Part shown: piece by piece, positions 10,811 through 18,860 of the stretch | How the letters are laid out: the number at the start of each line of letters is the position of its first letter | How positions within the stretch are numbered: position 1 is the first letter of the stretch | Notes under the pieces: model-generated | What the model was told of the DNA's origin: nothing | What the model saw: the letters and a program-made list of their open reading frames with translations, nothing else | Databases searched by the model: none | From: Lachnospiraceae bacterium | Lineage (GTDB): Bacteria > Bacillota > Clostridia > Lachnospirales > Lachnospiraceae | Length of the DNA stretch: 41,049 nucleotides | NCBI GenBank assembly: GCA_016285265.1 | Contig: JAEEQL010000011.1 | Coordinates: forward strand, 1-41,049 | Reading direction: 5' to 3' | Made by a program: the position numbers and the translations under genes

Positions 10811-11686
10811 ATGTACAAGATCTTAACAAAATCCTATCTTACGGACAACATCATCAGAATGGAAGTCGAAGCTAAGAGAACGGCCGACAGATGTCTTCCC
10901 GGACAGTTTGTCATTGTCAGATGTTCCGAAGACGGTGAGAGAATCCCTCTTACCATCTGTGATTACAACAGGGAGAAGGGAACCATCGTTCTCGTTTTCC
11001 AGACTATCGGAGCTTCAACCACTCTTATGGCAGATCTTAAGGAAGGTGATTCCTTCACCGATATCGTAGGACCTCTCGGATGTCCTTCGGAGCTCTGCGA
11101 GATGAGTGTGGATGAACTCAAGAAAGAAAAGATCATCTTCATCGCCGGCGGTGTAGGAACCGCACCTGTATATCCCCAGCTCAAGTGGCTCAAGGAGCAG
11201 GGAGTTCCCGCTGATGTAATCATCGGTGCGAGAAACAAAGATCTTGTGATCCTTGAAGATGATTTTAAATCCGTTGCCGAGAATGTTTACATCACTACCG
11301 ATGACGGATCATACGGAAGAAGCGGAAATGTCTGCGTATGTCTCCAGGCACTTATCGATGAGGGCAAGTCTTATACAAAATGTATAGCGATCGGTCCCCT
11401 TATCATGATGAAGTTTGCGGTACAGCTTACCAAGCAGCTTAATATCCCCACTATCGTTTCCATGAACCCCATTATGGTCGACGGAACCGGAATGTGCGGA
11501 GCATGCCGTGTACATGTAGGTGATGAGATCAAGTTTGCCTGCATCGACGGTCCCGAGTTTGACGGATGGCTCGTTGATTTCGATGAGTCAATGAGACGTC
11601 AGGCAATGTACAAGACCGAAGAGGGAAGAAAACTCCTCGAACTTCAGGAGGGTGCAACCCATCACGGCGGATGCGGCAATTGCTGA
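10811..11686 (+). CDS. nfnA: NfnA-like ferredoxin-NADP+ reductase subunit (sulfide dehydrogenase beta-type)
   Basis: The 291-residue flavoprotein has a PyrK/FNR-type FAD domain (PGQFVIVRCSEDGERIPLTI near residues 34-53) and an NAD(P) domain beginning IIFIAGGVGTAPVYPQL near 110. Near the C-terminus is a cluster-binding segment with C229, C232 and C244 (MCGACRV...FACIDGPEFDG). D224 stands where PyrK has its first cysteine, consistent with the three-Cys-plus-Asp [2Fe-2S] ligation described for Nfn small subunits. Together with the next gene it should form the electron-bifurcating NADH-dependent reduced ferredoxin:NADP+ oxidoreductase. Start 10811 has AAAGGGAAA upstream; an in-frame upstream ATG at 10745 lies inside the previous gene and lacks an RBS. 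Confidence 0.88.
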   Translation: MYKILTKSYLTDNIIRMEVEAKRTADRCLPGQFVIVRCSEDGERIPLTICDYNREKGTIVLVFQTIGASTTLMADLKEGDSFTDIVGPLGCPSELCEMSVDELKKEKIIFIAGGVGTAPVYPQLKWLKEQGVPADVIIGARNKDLVILEDDFKSVAENVYITTDDGSYGRSGNVCVCLQALIDEGKSYTKCIAIGPLIMMKFAVQLTKQLNIPTIVSMNPIMVDGTGMCGACRVHVGDEIKFACIDGPEFDGWLVDFDESMRRQAMYKTEEGRKLLELQEGATHHGGCGNC

Positions 11687-11733
11687 TCCGGTACAATCGA
11701 AACTTGAAACTATTCTTTAAGGAGATCATATAA

Positions 11734-13122
11734 ATGGAAGTCGATGTAATGAAGAAAGTACCCGTAAGGGAACAGGAAGCCAAAGTAAGAGCAACAAACT
11801 TCGAAGAGGTATGCTACGGATACAGCCTTGAAGAGGCACAGGCTGAGGCAAGCAGATGCCTTAACTGTAAGAATGCCCAGTGTATGAAGGGATGCCCCGT
11901 TTCCATCGATATCCCCGGATTCATTCAGCAGATCAAGGAAGGAAATATCGAGGAAGCATACAATATTATTTCAAAGTCATCGGCTCTTCCTGCCGTATGC
12001 GGAAGAGTATGTCCCCAGGAGACACAGTGCGAAGGAAAGTGCATCAGAGGTATCAAGGGTGAAGCCGTATCGATCGGTAAGCTTGAGAGATTTGTTGCCG
12101 ACTACGCTATGGAGCACGGCCTTAAGCCCAAGAAGACCGCTGAGTCCAATGGTATCAAAGTAGCCGTTATCGGATCCGGCCCCAGCGGACTTACCTGTGC
12201 GGGAGATCTCGCAAAACTCGGATATGACGTAACCATTTTCGAAGCGCTTCATCAGGCAGGCGGAGTTCTTGTTTACGGTATCCCGGAGTTCAGACTTCCC
12301 AAGGAGAGAGTTGTTGCCAAGGAGATCGAGAACGTAAAGGCTCTCGGTGTCAAGATTGAGACCAACGTTGTCGTAGGCCGCAGTGTTACCATTGACGAAC
12401 TCATGGAAAAAGAAGGCTTCAGGGCAGTATTCATCGGTTCGGGTGCAGGACTTCCCAGATTCATGAACATTCCCGGCGAGACTCTCAACGGAGTATTCTC
12501 CGCAAACGAGTATCTTACCAGAAGCAATCTCATGAAGTCATTCCGCGAGGAATCACCCACTCCCATTATGAAGAGCAGGAAGGTTGCCGTAGTGGGCGGC
12601 GGAAACGTTGCAATGGATGCGGCAAGAACCGCACTCAGACTCGGTGCCGAGGTACATATCGTTTACAGAAGAGGCGAAGAGGAGCTTCCCGCAAGAGTTG
12701 AGGAAGTTCATCACGCCAAGGAAGAAGGCATCATATTCGATCTTCTTACCAATCCTACCGAGATCCTCGGTGACGAGAAGGGCTGGGTAAAGGGAATCAG
12801 ATGCGTACGTATGGAGCTCGGCGAGCCCGACGAATCCGGCAGAAGAAGCCCTCAGCCCGTAGCAGGTTCAGAATTCGATATCGATGTCGATACCGTCATC
12901 ATGAGCCTCGGAACAAGCCCCAATCCCCTTATTTCCATGACTACCAAGGGCCTTGATACCAATAAGAGAAAATGTATCGTTGCCGAGGAGACTACCGGCA
13001 AGACCAGCAGAGACGGTGTATATGCCGGCGGAGATGCGGTTACTGGTGCTGCTACCGTTATTCTTGCAATGGGGGCAGGAAAAGAAGCAGCGAAGGCTAT
13101 CGATGAGTATCTTAAGGGATGA
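11734..13122 (+). CDS. nfnB: NfnB-like subunit / GltD-type NADPH-dependent oxidoreductase
   Basis: A 462-residue GltD-family flavoprotein. The N-terminus carries two cysteine groups for [4Fe-4S] clusters: CLNCKNAQCMKGCPV near residues 43-57 and CGRVCPQETQCEGKC near 89-103. An FAD-binding VIGSGPSGLTCAGDLA follows near 145-160, and an NADP-binding VVGGGNVAMDAARTALRLG near 287-305. Databases often call such proteins glutamate synthase small chain. The adjacent NfnA-type gene 47 bases upstream and the absence of a GltB large subunit point instead to the NfnAB transhydrogenase, which balances NADH, NADPH and ferredoxin pools in fermenting Clostridia. The RBS AAGGAG is well placed before ATG 11734. 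Confidence 0.88.
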   Translation: MEVDVMKKVPVREQEAKVRATNFEEVCYGYSLEEAQAEASRCLNCKNAQCMKGCPVSIDIPGFIQQIKEGNIEEAYNIISKSSALPAVCGRVCPQETQCEGKCIRGIKGEAVSIGKLERFVADYAMEHGLKPKKTAESNGIKVAVIGSGPSGLTCAGDLAKLGYDVTIFEALHQAGGVLVYGIPEFRLPKERVVAKEIENVKALGVKIETNVVVGRSVTIDELMEKEGFRAVFIGSGAGLPRFMNIPGETLNGVFSANEYLTRSNLMKSFREESPTPIMKSRKVAVVGGGNVAMDAARTALRLGAEVHIVYRRGEEELPARVEEVHHAKEEGIIFDLLTNPTEILGDEKGWVKGIRCVRMELGEPDESGRRSPQPVAGSEFDIDVDTVIMSLGTSPNPLISMTTKGLDTNKRKCIVAEETTGKTSRDGVYAGGDAVTGAATVILAMGAGKEAAKAIDEYLKG

Positions 13123-13195
13123 TCACTGCTGACCGGATAATTTTCTTGGGGGAAGATCGTACGGTAACCAGTTAACCTGAATCGGGGATGAAAAT

Positions 13196-13771
13196 ATGTC
13201 AGGTGATGAAAGAGAGTTAAGCGTTAATTACGGGTTCAGCGAAGAACCGGGAAATCCGGACGCTGAACCCGAAGAAGCATCATTTGCTTCAAAAGCTCCT
13301 TACATAAAGAATAACGATAAGGCAACGGATTACAGATCCACGGGGTATCTGCTCACCGTTTTCGGCGGAGCGGGGATTCTTTTCGTTATACTTACTTTGT
13401 TTGATGTGATCCCGAAGTTCTTTGGCAATCCCTATATGAGCTACGGCATACTTTTTGCCACATTTGTTCTTTTCCTTGTGATGGGACTCAGTTCAATAAG
13501 GGGTGCCAATATCTTCGAAAAGAAGGCAAAGTCGGATCACACTCTTGAGGACAGGATCGTAAAGTATGTTTCTGAAGAGCTTACCGCCACGGATGTTGAT
13601 GAAAAGGCAGGCATAGCGGAGGGAGACACTCCCGAGATCATGTTTTTCAAAAGAAACGACTGCCTGAAGAATCTTATCACGAAGAAGTTCGTGAACATCG
13701 ATCCGGATTTTCTCGATAACCTGATCGATGAGAAACTTTATGACAGCCTGTATGAAGAGAGTGAAGAATGA
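13196..13771 (+). CDS. Hypothetical membrane protein, two TM helices
   Basis: The family is not recognised. The 191-residue protein has an acidic N-terminal region (about 1-45), two TM helices near residues 52-73 and 82-101, and a soluble C-terminal domain rich in Glu, Asp and Lys, ending DKKLYDSLYEESEE-like. Nothing catalytic is apparent. Its stop overlaps the start of rlmH by four bases (ATGA), so the two are surely cotranscribed. The start at 13196 follows GGGGATG at about 5 bases; an ATG at 13188 is out of frame. Confidence 0.7.
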   Translation: MSGDERELSVNYGFSEEPGNPDAEPEEASFASKAPYIKNNDKATDYRSTGYLLTVFGGAGILFVILTLFDVIPKFFGNPYMSYGILFATFVLFLVMGLSSIRGANIFEKKAKSDHTLEDRIVKYVSEELTATDVDEKAGIAEGDTPEIMFFKRNDCLKNLITKKFVNIDPDFLDNLIDEKLYDSLYEESEE

Positions 13772-14244
13772 ACATAACACTGCTCTGTGTCGGGAGGATC
13801 AAGGAAGCTTTTTACCGTGATGCGGTGGCCGAGTATGCCAAGAGACTTTCCGCATATTGTTCCTTTAAAGTAATTGAAGTTGATGACGAACCCGATACCG
13901 GAAATTCAGCATCGGCTTCAGCCAGAGTCAGGGACATCGAAGGTGAACGTATCCTTAAGAATATCGATCCCGGGATGTATGTGATCACTCTTGAGATCAA
14001 AGGAAAAAAGTACGATTCCGAGAAATTTTCGGGTATGCTGTCCGATCTTTTCGTATCCGGAAAAAGCGATATAGCTTTTGTGATCGGAGGATCGCTCGGT
14101 CTTTCGGAAAAGGTGTCATCCCACTCTGACCTTAAACTCAGCTTTTCGGATATGACATTTCCCCATCAGCTGATGAGAGTGATCCTGTCCGAGCAGATAT
14201 ACAGGGCATTCAGAATAATGCGCGGAGAACCGTATCATAAATGA
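13768..14244 (+). CDS. rlmH: 23S rRNA (pseudouridine1915-N3)-methyltransferase RlmH
   Basis: This is a 158-residue SPOUT methyltransferase of normal length. It starts MNITLLCVGRIKEAFYRDAVAEY, carries the SAM-knot glycine loop FVIGGSLGLSEKV near residues 108-120, and ends with the conserved LMRVILSEQIYRAFRIMRG and terminal PYHK. It methylates pseudouridine 1915 in helix 69 of 23S rRNA on assembled 70S ribosomes. It overlaps the upstream hypothetical gene and the downstream nth gene by four bases each. Confidence 0.96.
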   Translation: MNITLLCVGRIKEAFYRDAVAEYAKRLSAYCSFKVIEVDDEPDTGNSASASARVRDIEGERILKNIDPGMYVITLEIKGKKYDSEKFSGMLSDLFVSGKSDIAFVIGGSLGLSEKVSSHSDLKLSFSDMTFPHQLMRVILSEQIYRAFRIMRGEPYHK

Positions 14245-14870
14245 GAAAAAAACAGCTGGCCGAAGAAGTGATCCGAAGGCTTAAATGTGAATATCCCGAC
14301 TCCGTCTGCACGCTTGATTCGCGTTCCGCCTGGCAGCTTCTTGTAAGCGTAAGACTTGCGGCACAGTGTACGGATAAGAGAGTAAACGAAACCGTACCCG
14401 CACTGTTTGCAAAATACGATTCACCCGAGAAATTGTCCAAGGCGAAGATTTCCGATATCGAAAGATTCATTAAACCCTGCGGACTTTTCAAGACTAAGGC
14501 AAGGGATATCAAAGCCTGTATGACCGAACTCGTCGAAAGGTTTGACGGAGTTGTTCCGGATACCATGGAGGAGCTTTTATCGCTCCCTGGAGTCGGAAGA
14601 AAGAGTGCCAATCTTATCCTCGGAGATGTATTCGGACAGGAAAGCTATGTATGTGATACCCATTGCATAAGGCTTTCGGGAAGGATCGGACTCAGCGACG
14701 GGTCCGGGGATCCGTACAAGGTTGAATTGCAGCTCAGGAAGATCGTGCCACCCGAAGAATCCGGCGCGCTCTGCCACAGGCTCGTTGATCACGGCCGTGC
14801 AGTCTGCAAAGCCCAGAGCCCTGCGTGTGAGGAATGCTGTCTTTCGGACATCTGCAGAAAAAGAATTTAA
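14241..14870 (+). CDS. nth: Endonuclease III (DNA glycosylase/AP lyase)
   Basis: A 209-residue HhH-GPD glycosylase that removes oxidised pyrimidines and nicks at abasic sites. The helix-hairpin-helix with catalytic lysine is LPGVGRKSANLIL near residues 114-126. The catalytic aspartate is in VCDTHCIRLSGRIGL near 137-151. The [4Fe-4S] loop with C-x6-C-x2-C-x5-C spacing is intact at the C-terminus (CKAQSPACEECCLSDIC). Its ATG overlaps the rlmH stop, and the pdp gene follows after 30 bases. Confidence 0.96.
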   Translation: MRKKQLAEEVIRRLKCEYPDSVCTLDSRSAWQLLVSVRLAAQCTDKRVNETVPALFAKYDSPEKLSKAKISDIERFIKPCGLFKTKARDIKACMTELVERFDGVVPDTMEELLSLPGVGRKSANLILGDVFGQESYVCDTHCIRLSGRIGLSDGSGDPYKVELQLRKIVPPEESGALCHRLVDHGRAVCKAQSPACEECCLSDICRKRI

Positions 14871-14900
14871 GAACGGTTTTATCGAAAGGAGATTTCAGTT

Positions 14901-16205
14901 ATGAGAATGGTTGATATCATTGCCTCAAAGAGAAACGGTAACGAGCTTACCGACGAAGAGATCTCTTTTTTCGTTGACGGATATACAAAAGGAGAGATCC
15001 CCGATTATCAGGTCTCCGCACTTATGATGGCGATCTATTTCAGGGGGATGAATGAAAGGGAGACTCTTACCCTTACCAATGTAATGGCTGATTCGGGCGA
15101 TAAGCTGGATCTGTCCGCTATCAAAGGTATCAAGGTTGATAAGCATTCTACCGGCGGTGTGGGTGACAAGACATCCATCGCACTGACACCCATCGTTGCC
15201 GCCTGCGGAGTTCCGATCGCCAAGATGAGCGGAAGAGGACTCGGGCATACCGGCGGAACCATCGATAAGCTTGAAAGCTTTAACGGCTTTAATGTTTCTA
15301 TCCCAACCGAAACCTTCATCAGAAATGTTAATGATATCGGAATAGCCCTTATGGGACAGACCGCAGATCTTGCCCCCGCAGACAAAAAGCTCTATGCACT
15401 CAGGGACGTTACCGCAACCGTTGAGAACATGTCACTTATCGCAAGCTCCATTATGAGTAAGAAGCTTGCCGCAGGTGCCGATGCGATCGTGCTTGACGTC
15501 AAGACCGGAAGCGGAGCTTTCATGAAGACCCTCGAGGATTCCAAAGCCCTTGCGGAGGAAATGGTCACCATAGGAAAAGGCGCGGGACGTAAGATGGTCG
15601 CCGTCATAAGCGATATGGACCAGCCCCTGGGAAGCAAAGTAGGAAATGCACTTGAAGTCATTGAAGCGATCGATACGCTTCGCGGAAAAGGACCCGAGGA
15701 TTTCACTCTTCTCGTCAGGACACTTGCAACATACATGATCATGCTCGGCGGCAGAGCTTCTTCGGAAGAGGAGGCGCTTCAGATGATCGATGATGTCATC
15801 GAAAGCGGAAGAGCACTCGATAAGCTTGCCGAGTTTGTTAAGGCACAGGGCGGTGATCCTTCGCAGGTATATGACACTTCGCTTCTTAAGGTTTCTGATA
15901 AAAAGAAAGTCATTACTGCCGAAAAGAGCGGATATATATCACGTATCGTTTGTGACAGTGTCGGTGTCAGCTGCATGATGCTTGGCGGCGGAAGAGCTTC
16001 CAAGGAGGATGTGATCGATCTCAGCGTAGGCATTGAGCTTTTGAAGAAGGTCGGCTCTAAAGTAAATGCCGGTGATGAACTGGCATATGTATATTACAAC
16101 GATGAAAAGAACCTTGATGCGGCTCTTGAAAAGCTTAAGGGTTCATACGAGTATTCGGAATCGGCTCCCGAACCTCAGAAGCTGATCAAGGAAGTTATCA
16201 AATAA
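14901..16205 (+). CDS. pdp: Pyrimidine-nucleoside phosphorylase
   Basis: The 434-residue enzyme belongs to the thymidine/pyrimidine nucleoside phosphorylase family and cleaves (deoxy)uridine or thymidine with phosphate to base and pentose-1-phosphate. The signature KHSTGGVGDKTSIAL is near residues 80-94. SGRGLGHTGGTIDKLES (about 113-129) and KTGSGAFM (about 189-196) complete the phosphate and nucleoside sites. The C-terminal alpha/beta hammerhead domain is present, ending in KLKGSYEYSE. The RBS AAAGGAG lies 10 bases before ATG 14901. Distinguishing the uridine-accepting Pdp from DeoA by sequence is uncertain; Firmicutes usually carry Pdp. Confidence 0.93.
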   Translation: MRMVDIIASKRNGNELTDEEISFFVDGYTKGEIPDYQVSALMMAIYFRGMNERETLTLTNVMADSGDKLDLSAIKGIKVDKHSTGGVGDKTSIALTPIVAACGVPIAKMSGRGLGHTGGTIDKLESFNGFNVSIPTETFIRNVNDIGIALMGQTADLAPADKKLYALRDVTATVENMSLIASSIMSKKLAAGADAIVLDVKTGSGAFMKTLEDSKALAEEMVTIGKGAGRKMVAVISDMDQPLGSKVGNALEVIEAIDTLRGKGPEDFTLLVRTLATYMIMLGGRASSEEEALQMIDDVIESGRALDKLAEFVKAQGGDPSQVYDTSLLKVSDKKKVITAEKSGYISRIVCDSVGVSCMMLGGGRASKEDVIDLSVGIELLKKVGSKVNAGDELAYVYYNDEKNLDAALEKLKGSYEYSESAPEPQKLIKEVIK

Positions 16206-16215
16206 AGGAATTTGG

Positions 16216-17202
16216 ATGGAAGAGATATCTCTTAAAGCGGAGCTGACTGATGAGGAAATGCGGAGCATTTTCGGAATGAGGGATGCCTATATCAAGAAGG
16301 TTGAATCCTCAATGGATGTCAGGGTTGTTTCCAGAAACGGTTATCTGTATGTATACGGCAGTAAGGACAATGCCGAAAAAGCAATGTCTGTGATCATGGA
16401 TCTGAAGGATTATTCGGGAAAAGTGGAAAATATCGAAGAACAGAGTGTTGATTATGCAATTGAAGAAGCGGCTGACAATAACGGCGGAGTCTTAAGCGAG
16501 ACTCTTTCGGATTGCATCTGTCATACCGCTGCAGGCAAACCTGTTTTTCCCAAGACACTCGGTCAGAAAACTTATGTCGGTTCAATAAAGGATAAGATGA
16601 TCACCTTCGGTATCGGACCTGCCGGTACAGGAAAAACCTACCTTGCCATGGCTATGGCAATCACCGCTTTTAAGAATGAAGAGGTCGGAAGGATCATTCT
16701 TACAAGACCTGCGATCGAAGCCGGAGAAAAGCTCGGATTCCTTCCGGGTGATCTTCAGAGCAAGGTTGATCCGTACCTCCGCCCTTTGTATGATGCACTT
16801 TTCCAGATAATGGGTCCCGAAAAATTCAGTGTGAATATGGAGAAGGGACTTATCGAAGTGGCACCGCTTGCATATATGAGAGGAAGAACTCTCGATAATG
16901 CTTTCATAATACTTGATGAGGCCCAGAATACCACACCTGCACAGATGAAGATGTTCCTTACGAGGATCGGATTCGGCTCCAAGGTTGTTGTTACAGGTGA
17001 TGCAACACAGAAGGACCTTGCACCCGGAACCGTAAGCGGACTTGATGTAGCCACCAAGGTTCTCGGCGGAATGGATGAAATAGCATTCTGTTATCTGACA
17101 AGCAAGGACGTTGTAAGACATCCCCTTGTACAGAAGATAGTCAAACGCTACGAAGATTATGAGAACAGAAGAAAGAGTAACGACAAAAAGCACAGGTCTT
17201 AA
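16216..17202 (+). CDS. phoH: PhoH family ATPase (PhoL/YbeZ type)
   Basis: A 328-residue P-loop protein with an N-terminal KH-like RNA-binding segment (VRVVSRNGYLYVYGSKDNAEKA near residues 36-57), Walker A GPAGTGKT at 134-141 and Walker B FIILDEAQNTTPAQMK near 231-246. The genomic order phoH, HD-membrane protein, ybeY is the standard Firmicutes arrangement tied to rRNA processing and stress. The biochemical role of PhoL is not settled; RNA helicase/ATPase activity is the usual proposal. It starts 10 bases after pdp and its last 44 bases overlap the next gene. Confidence 0.95.
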   Translation: MEEISLKAELTDEEMRSIFGMRDAYIKKVESSMDVRVVSRNGYLYVYGSKDNAEKAMSVIMDLKDYSGKVENIEEQSVDYAIEEAADNNGGVLSETLSDCICHTAAGKPVFPKTLGQKTYVGSIKDKMITFGIGPAGTGKTYLAMAMAITAFKNEEVGRIILTRPAIEAGEKLGFLPGDLQSKVDPYLRPLYDALFQIMGPEKFSVNMEKGLIEVAPLAYMRGRTLDNAFIILDEAQNTTPAQMKMFLTRIGFGSKVVVTGDATQKDLAPGTVSGLDVATKVLGGMDEIAFCYLTSKDVVRHPLVQKIVKRYEDYENRRKSNDKKHRS

Positions 17203-18370
17203 AGCGTTCGGTTTCGTTTTTACGCCCCTGTATGCTCTGCTCCTTACCGGAAGCGGTTTCTTTTTCGGGAAGGATACGGCTGAGCTTATTCAGCTGGCTG
17301 TTTTTTCCTGCATAATCGGCGGAACCGTCTCTTTATGTATCAGTAAATTCTATACGATATCCGAGACTGATCCCGATATTTCCAAAACAGCGGAAAAGCG
17401 GTTTTTGGTCGTTGTCTTTTTGTCCATGCTCTTGTCAGTGCTTTTTTCGACATTTCCAAATACCATGTGGGTATTTGTTCCGGTCTTTGTTGTACTCTCG
17501 CTTTTCTCATCGCCTTTGCTCGGAATAATAACCGCATCGCTTCTTCTTGCGGGAACCATACTTGTTTCCGGATGCGGTGTGATCGTGTTTTTCGTATATC
17601 TTGTAAGCGGCGTATTTTCCGTGATCGTATTTCTTCCGCTGGGCAGCGAAATGAAATTTGCACTTCCTGCATTTCTTTCATCATTCTGTCTTCTTGTGTG
17701 TGAAATGTGCGGAATAATACTTACGATAAATTCAAGGCCCGAGCTGCAGCTTTTTTATCTGCCGCTTGTAAACTGCCTTATCGGACTTATAGTTATTTAT
17801 TCCGCATTCAGGGGATATTCCTCGCTCATCATGTACAGGTATTCGGATCTTTATCAGACACTGTGCGATACTGAAAGCGAGATGCTCCTTTCGCTTAAAT
17901 CCGAGGATCCGAAGAAGTATATGATCAGCCTTCATACCGCATATTTCTGTGACCGAATAGCATCCGCACTGGGGCTCGATACGGATATTGTAAAGTGCGC
18001 CGGTTATTATCATGAACTCACTCCCGCGGATAAGAATGCGAGAGAAGATTTTTATCTTGATATGCGTTTTACAAATGCTCTCAAGTACATTCTTGACGAA
18101 TATACCGCTTACATCAAAAATCCCGGCATTTCACTTTCATCCAGGGAAGCTGCTGTGCTTGTATGTTCCAAGACCGTTGTCATGGCAGTGATGGCTGTCT
18201 TCGAGAAGGACAGGAATGCCGATATCGATACTTCCAAGCTGACTGATGCGGTTTTTGAGAGATTTATTAAAAAGGGAACATTTGATAAATGTGATATCAC
18301 CTTCTCCGATATTTCGGAGATGAAGAAGATATTCAAAGAGGAGAAGCTCTATTATGACTTTCTTCGTTGA
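17159..18370 (+). CDS. Shortened, degenerate 7TM-HD protein (PgpH-like, probably not a phosphodiesterase)
   Basis: The place between phoH and ybeY normally holds PgpH (7TMR-HD), a c-di-AMP phosphodiesterase of about 700 residues. This 403-residue version has about seven TM helices (roughly 13-230) but no extracellular N-terminal domain. The HD region is recognisable yet eroded. H259 (SLHTAYFCDRIASALG) is kept, but the metal-binding YYHD is YYHE at 283-286. The NPH motif is NPG at 321-323, and the later HV and HHG histidines are absent. The C-terminal FDKCDITFSDI segment still matches the family. Phosphodiesterase activity is therefore doubtful; a binding or membrane-sensor role is possible. 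The 44-base overlap with phoH and 17-base overlap with ybeY show a maintained operon. Confidence 0.8.
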   Translation: MRTEERVTTKSTGLKAFGFVFTPLYALLLTGSGFFFGKDTAELIQLAVFSCIIGGTVSLCISKFYTISETDPDISKTAEKRFLVVVFLSMLLSVLFSTFPNTMWVFVPVFVVLSLFSSPLLGIITASLLLAGTILVSGCGVIVFFVYLVSGVFSVIVFLPLGSEMKFALPAFLSSFCLLVCEMCGIILTINSRPELQLFYLPLVNCLIGLIVIYSAFRGYSSLIMYRYSDLYQTLCDTESEMLLSLKSEDPKKYMISLHTAYFCDRIASALGLDTDIVKCAGYYHELTPADKNAREDFYLDMRFTNALKYILDEYTAYIKNPGISLSSREAAVLVCSKTVVMAVMAVFEKDRNADIDTSKLTDAVFERFIKKGTFDKCDITFSDISEMKKIFKEEKLYYDFLR

Positions 18371-18860
18371 AAACGAGACCGAAGCCGATTTCGGTTTTGA
18401 TGCTGCGGAACTTATCAGGACAGTCTGTGAACGTACCTTCTTGTCGGAAGGTGCTCCCACCGAATGCTCCTGCGTAAATATTGTGATCACCGATTCGGAA
18501 GGCATAAGGGAACTGAATGCATCATACAGGGGAATAGATTCTCCCACCGATGTTCTTTCTTTTCCCGGACTTGATTTTGATAAACCCTCCGATTTTAACA
18601 TATCCGACGAAAAAAAAGCCGACTGTATCGACCCCGAGAGCGGTGAACTGATCCTCGGAGATATTGTTCTTAATGCCGACCGTATTTTCTCCCAGGCTGA
18701 GGAGTACGGTCACAGCGTTAAGAGAGAAATGGCATTTCTGACTGCACACAGCTGTCTTCATCTGTGCGGCTACGATCATATGACCGAGGATGAAGAGAAG
18801 GTCATGTTCTCCAAGCAGGAAGCCGTACTTGAATCCCTTGGCATAACGAGAGGTAACTGA
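18354..18860 (+). CDS. ybeY: Endoribonuclease/rRNA maturation factor YbeY
   Basis: A 168-residue zinc metalloprotein of the UPF0054 family with the diagnostic H132, H136 and H142 in HSCLHLCGYDH. The upstream conserved segment is YRGIDSPTDVLSFPG, near residues 59-73. It acts in the maturation of 16S rRNA 3' ends and ribosome quality control. Between those motifs is a slightly longer acidic insert (FNISDEKKADCIDPESGE). Its start overlaps the HD gene, and its stop overlaps the next start (TGATG). The usual dgkA-cdd-era continuation is absent. Confidence 0.96.
   Translation: MTFFVENETEADFGFDAAELIRTVCERTFLSEGAPTECSCVNIVITDSEGIRELNASYRGIDSPTDVLSFPGLDFDKPSDFNISDEKKADCIDPESGELILGDIVLNADRIFSQAEEYGHSVKREMAFLTAHSCLHLCGYDHMTEDEEKVMFSKQEAVLESLGITRGN

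Noticed and set aside
11734-13122. Glutamate synthase small chain (gltD) of a GltBD enzyme
   Set aside because: No large GltB subunit is nearby and the adjacent gene is an NfnA-type flavoprotein, so the Nfn assignment is favoured.
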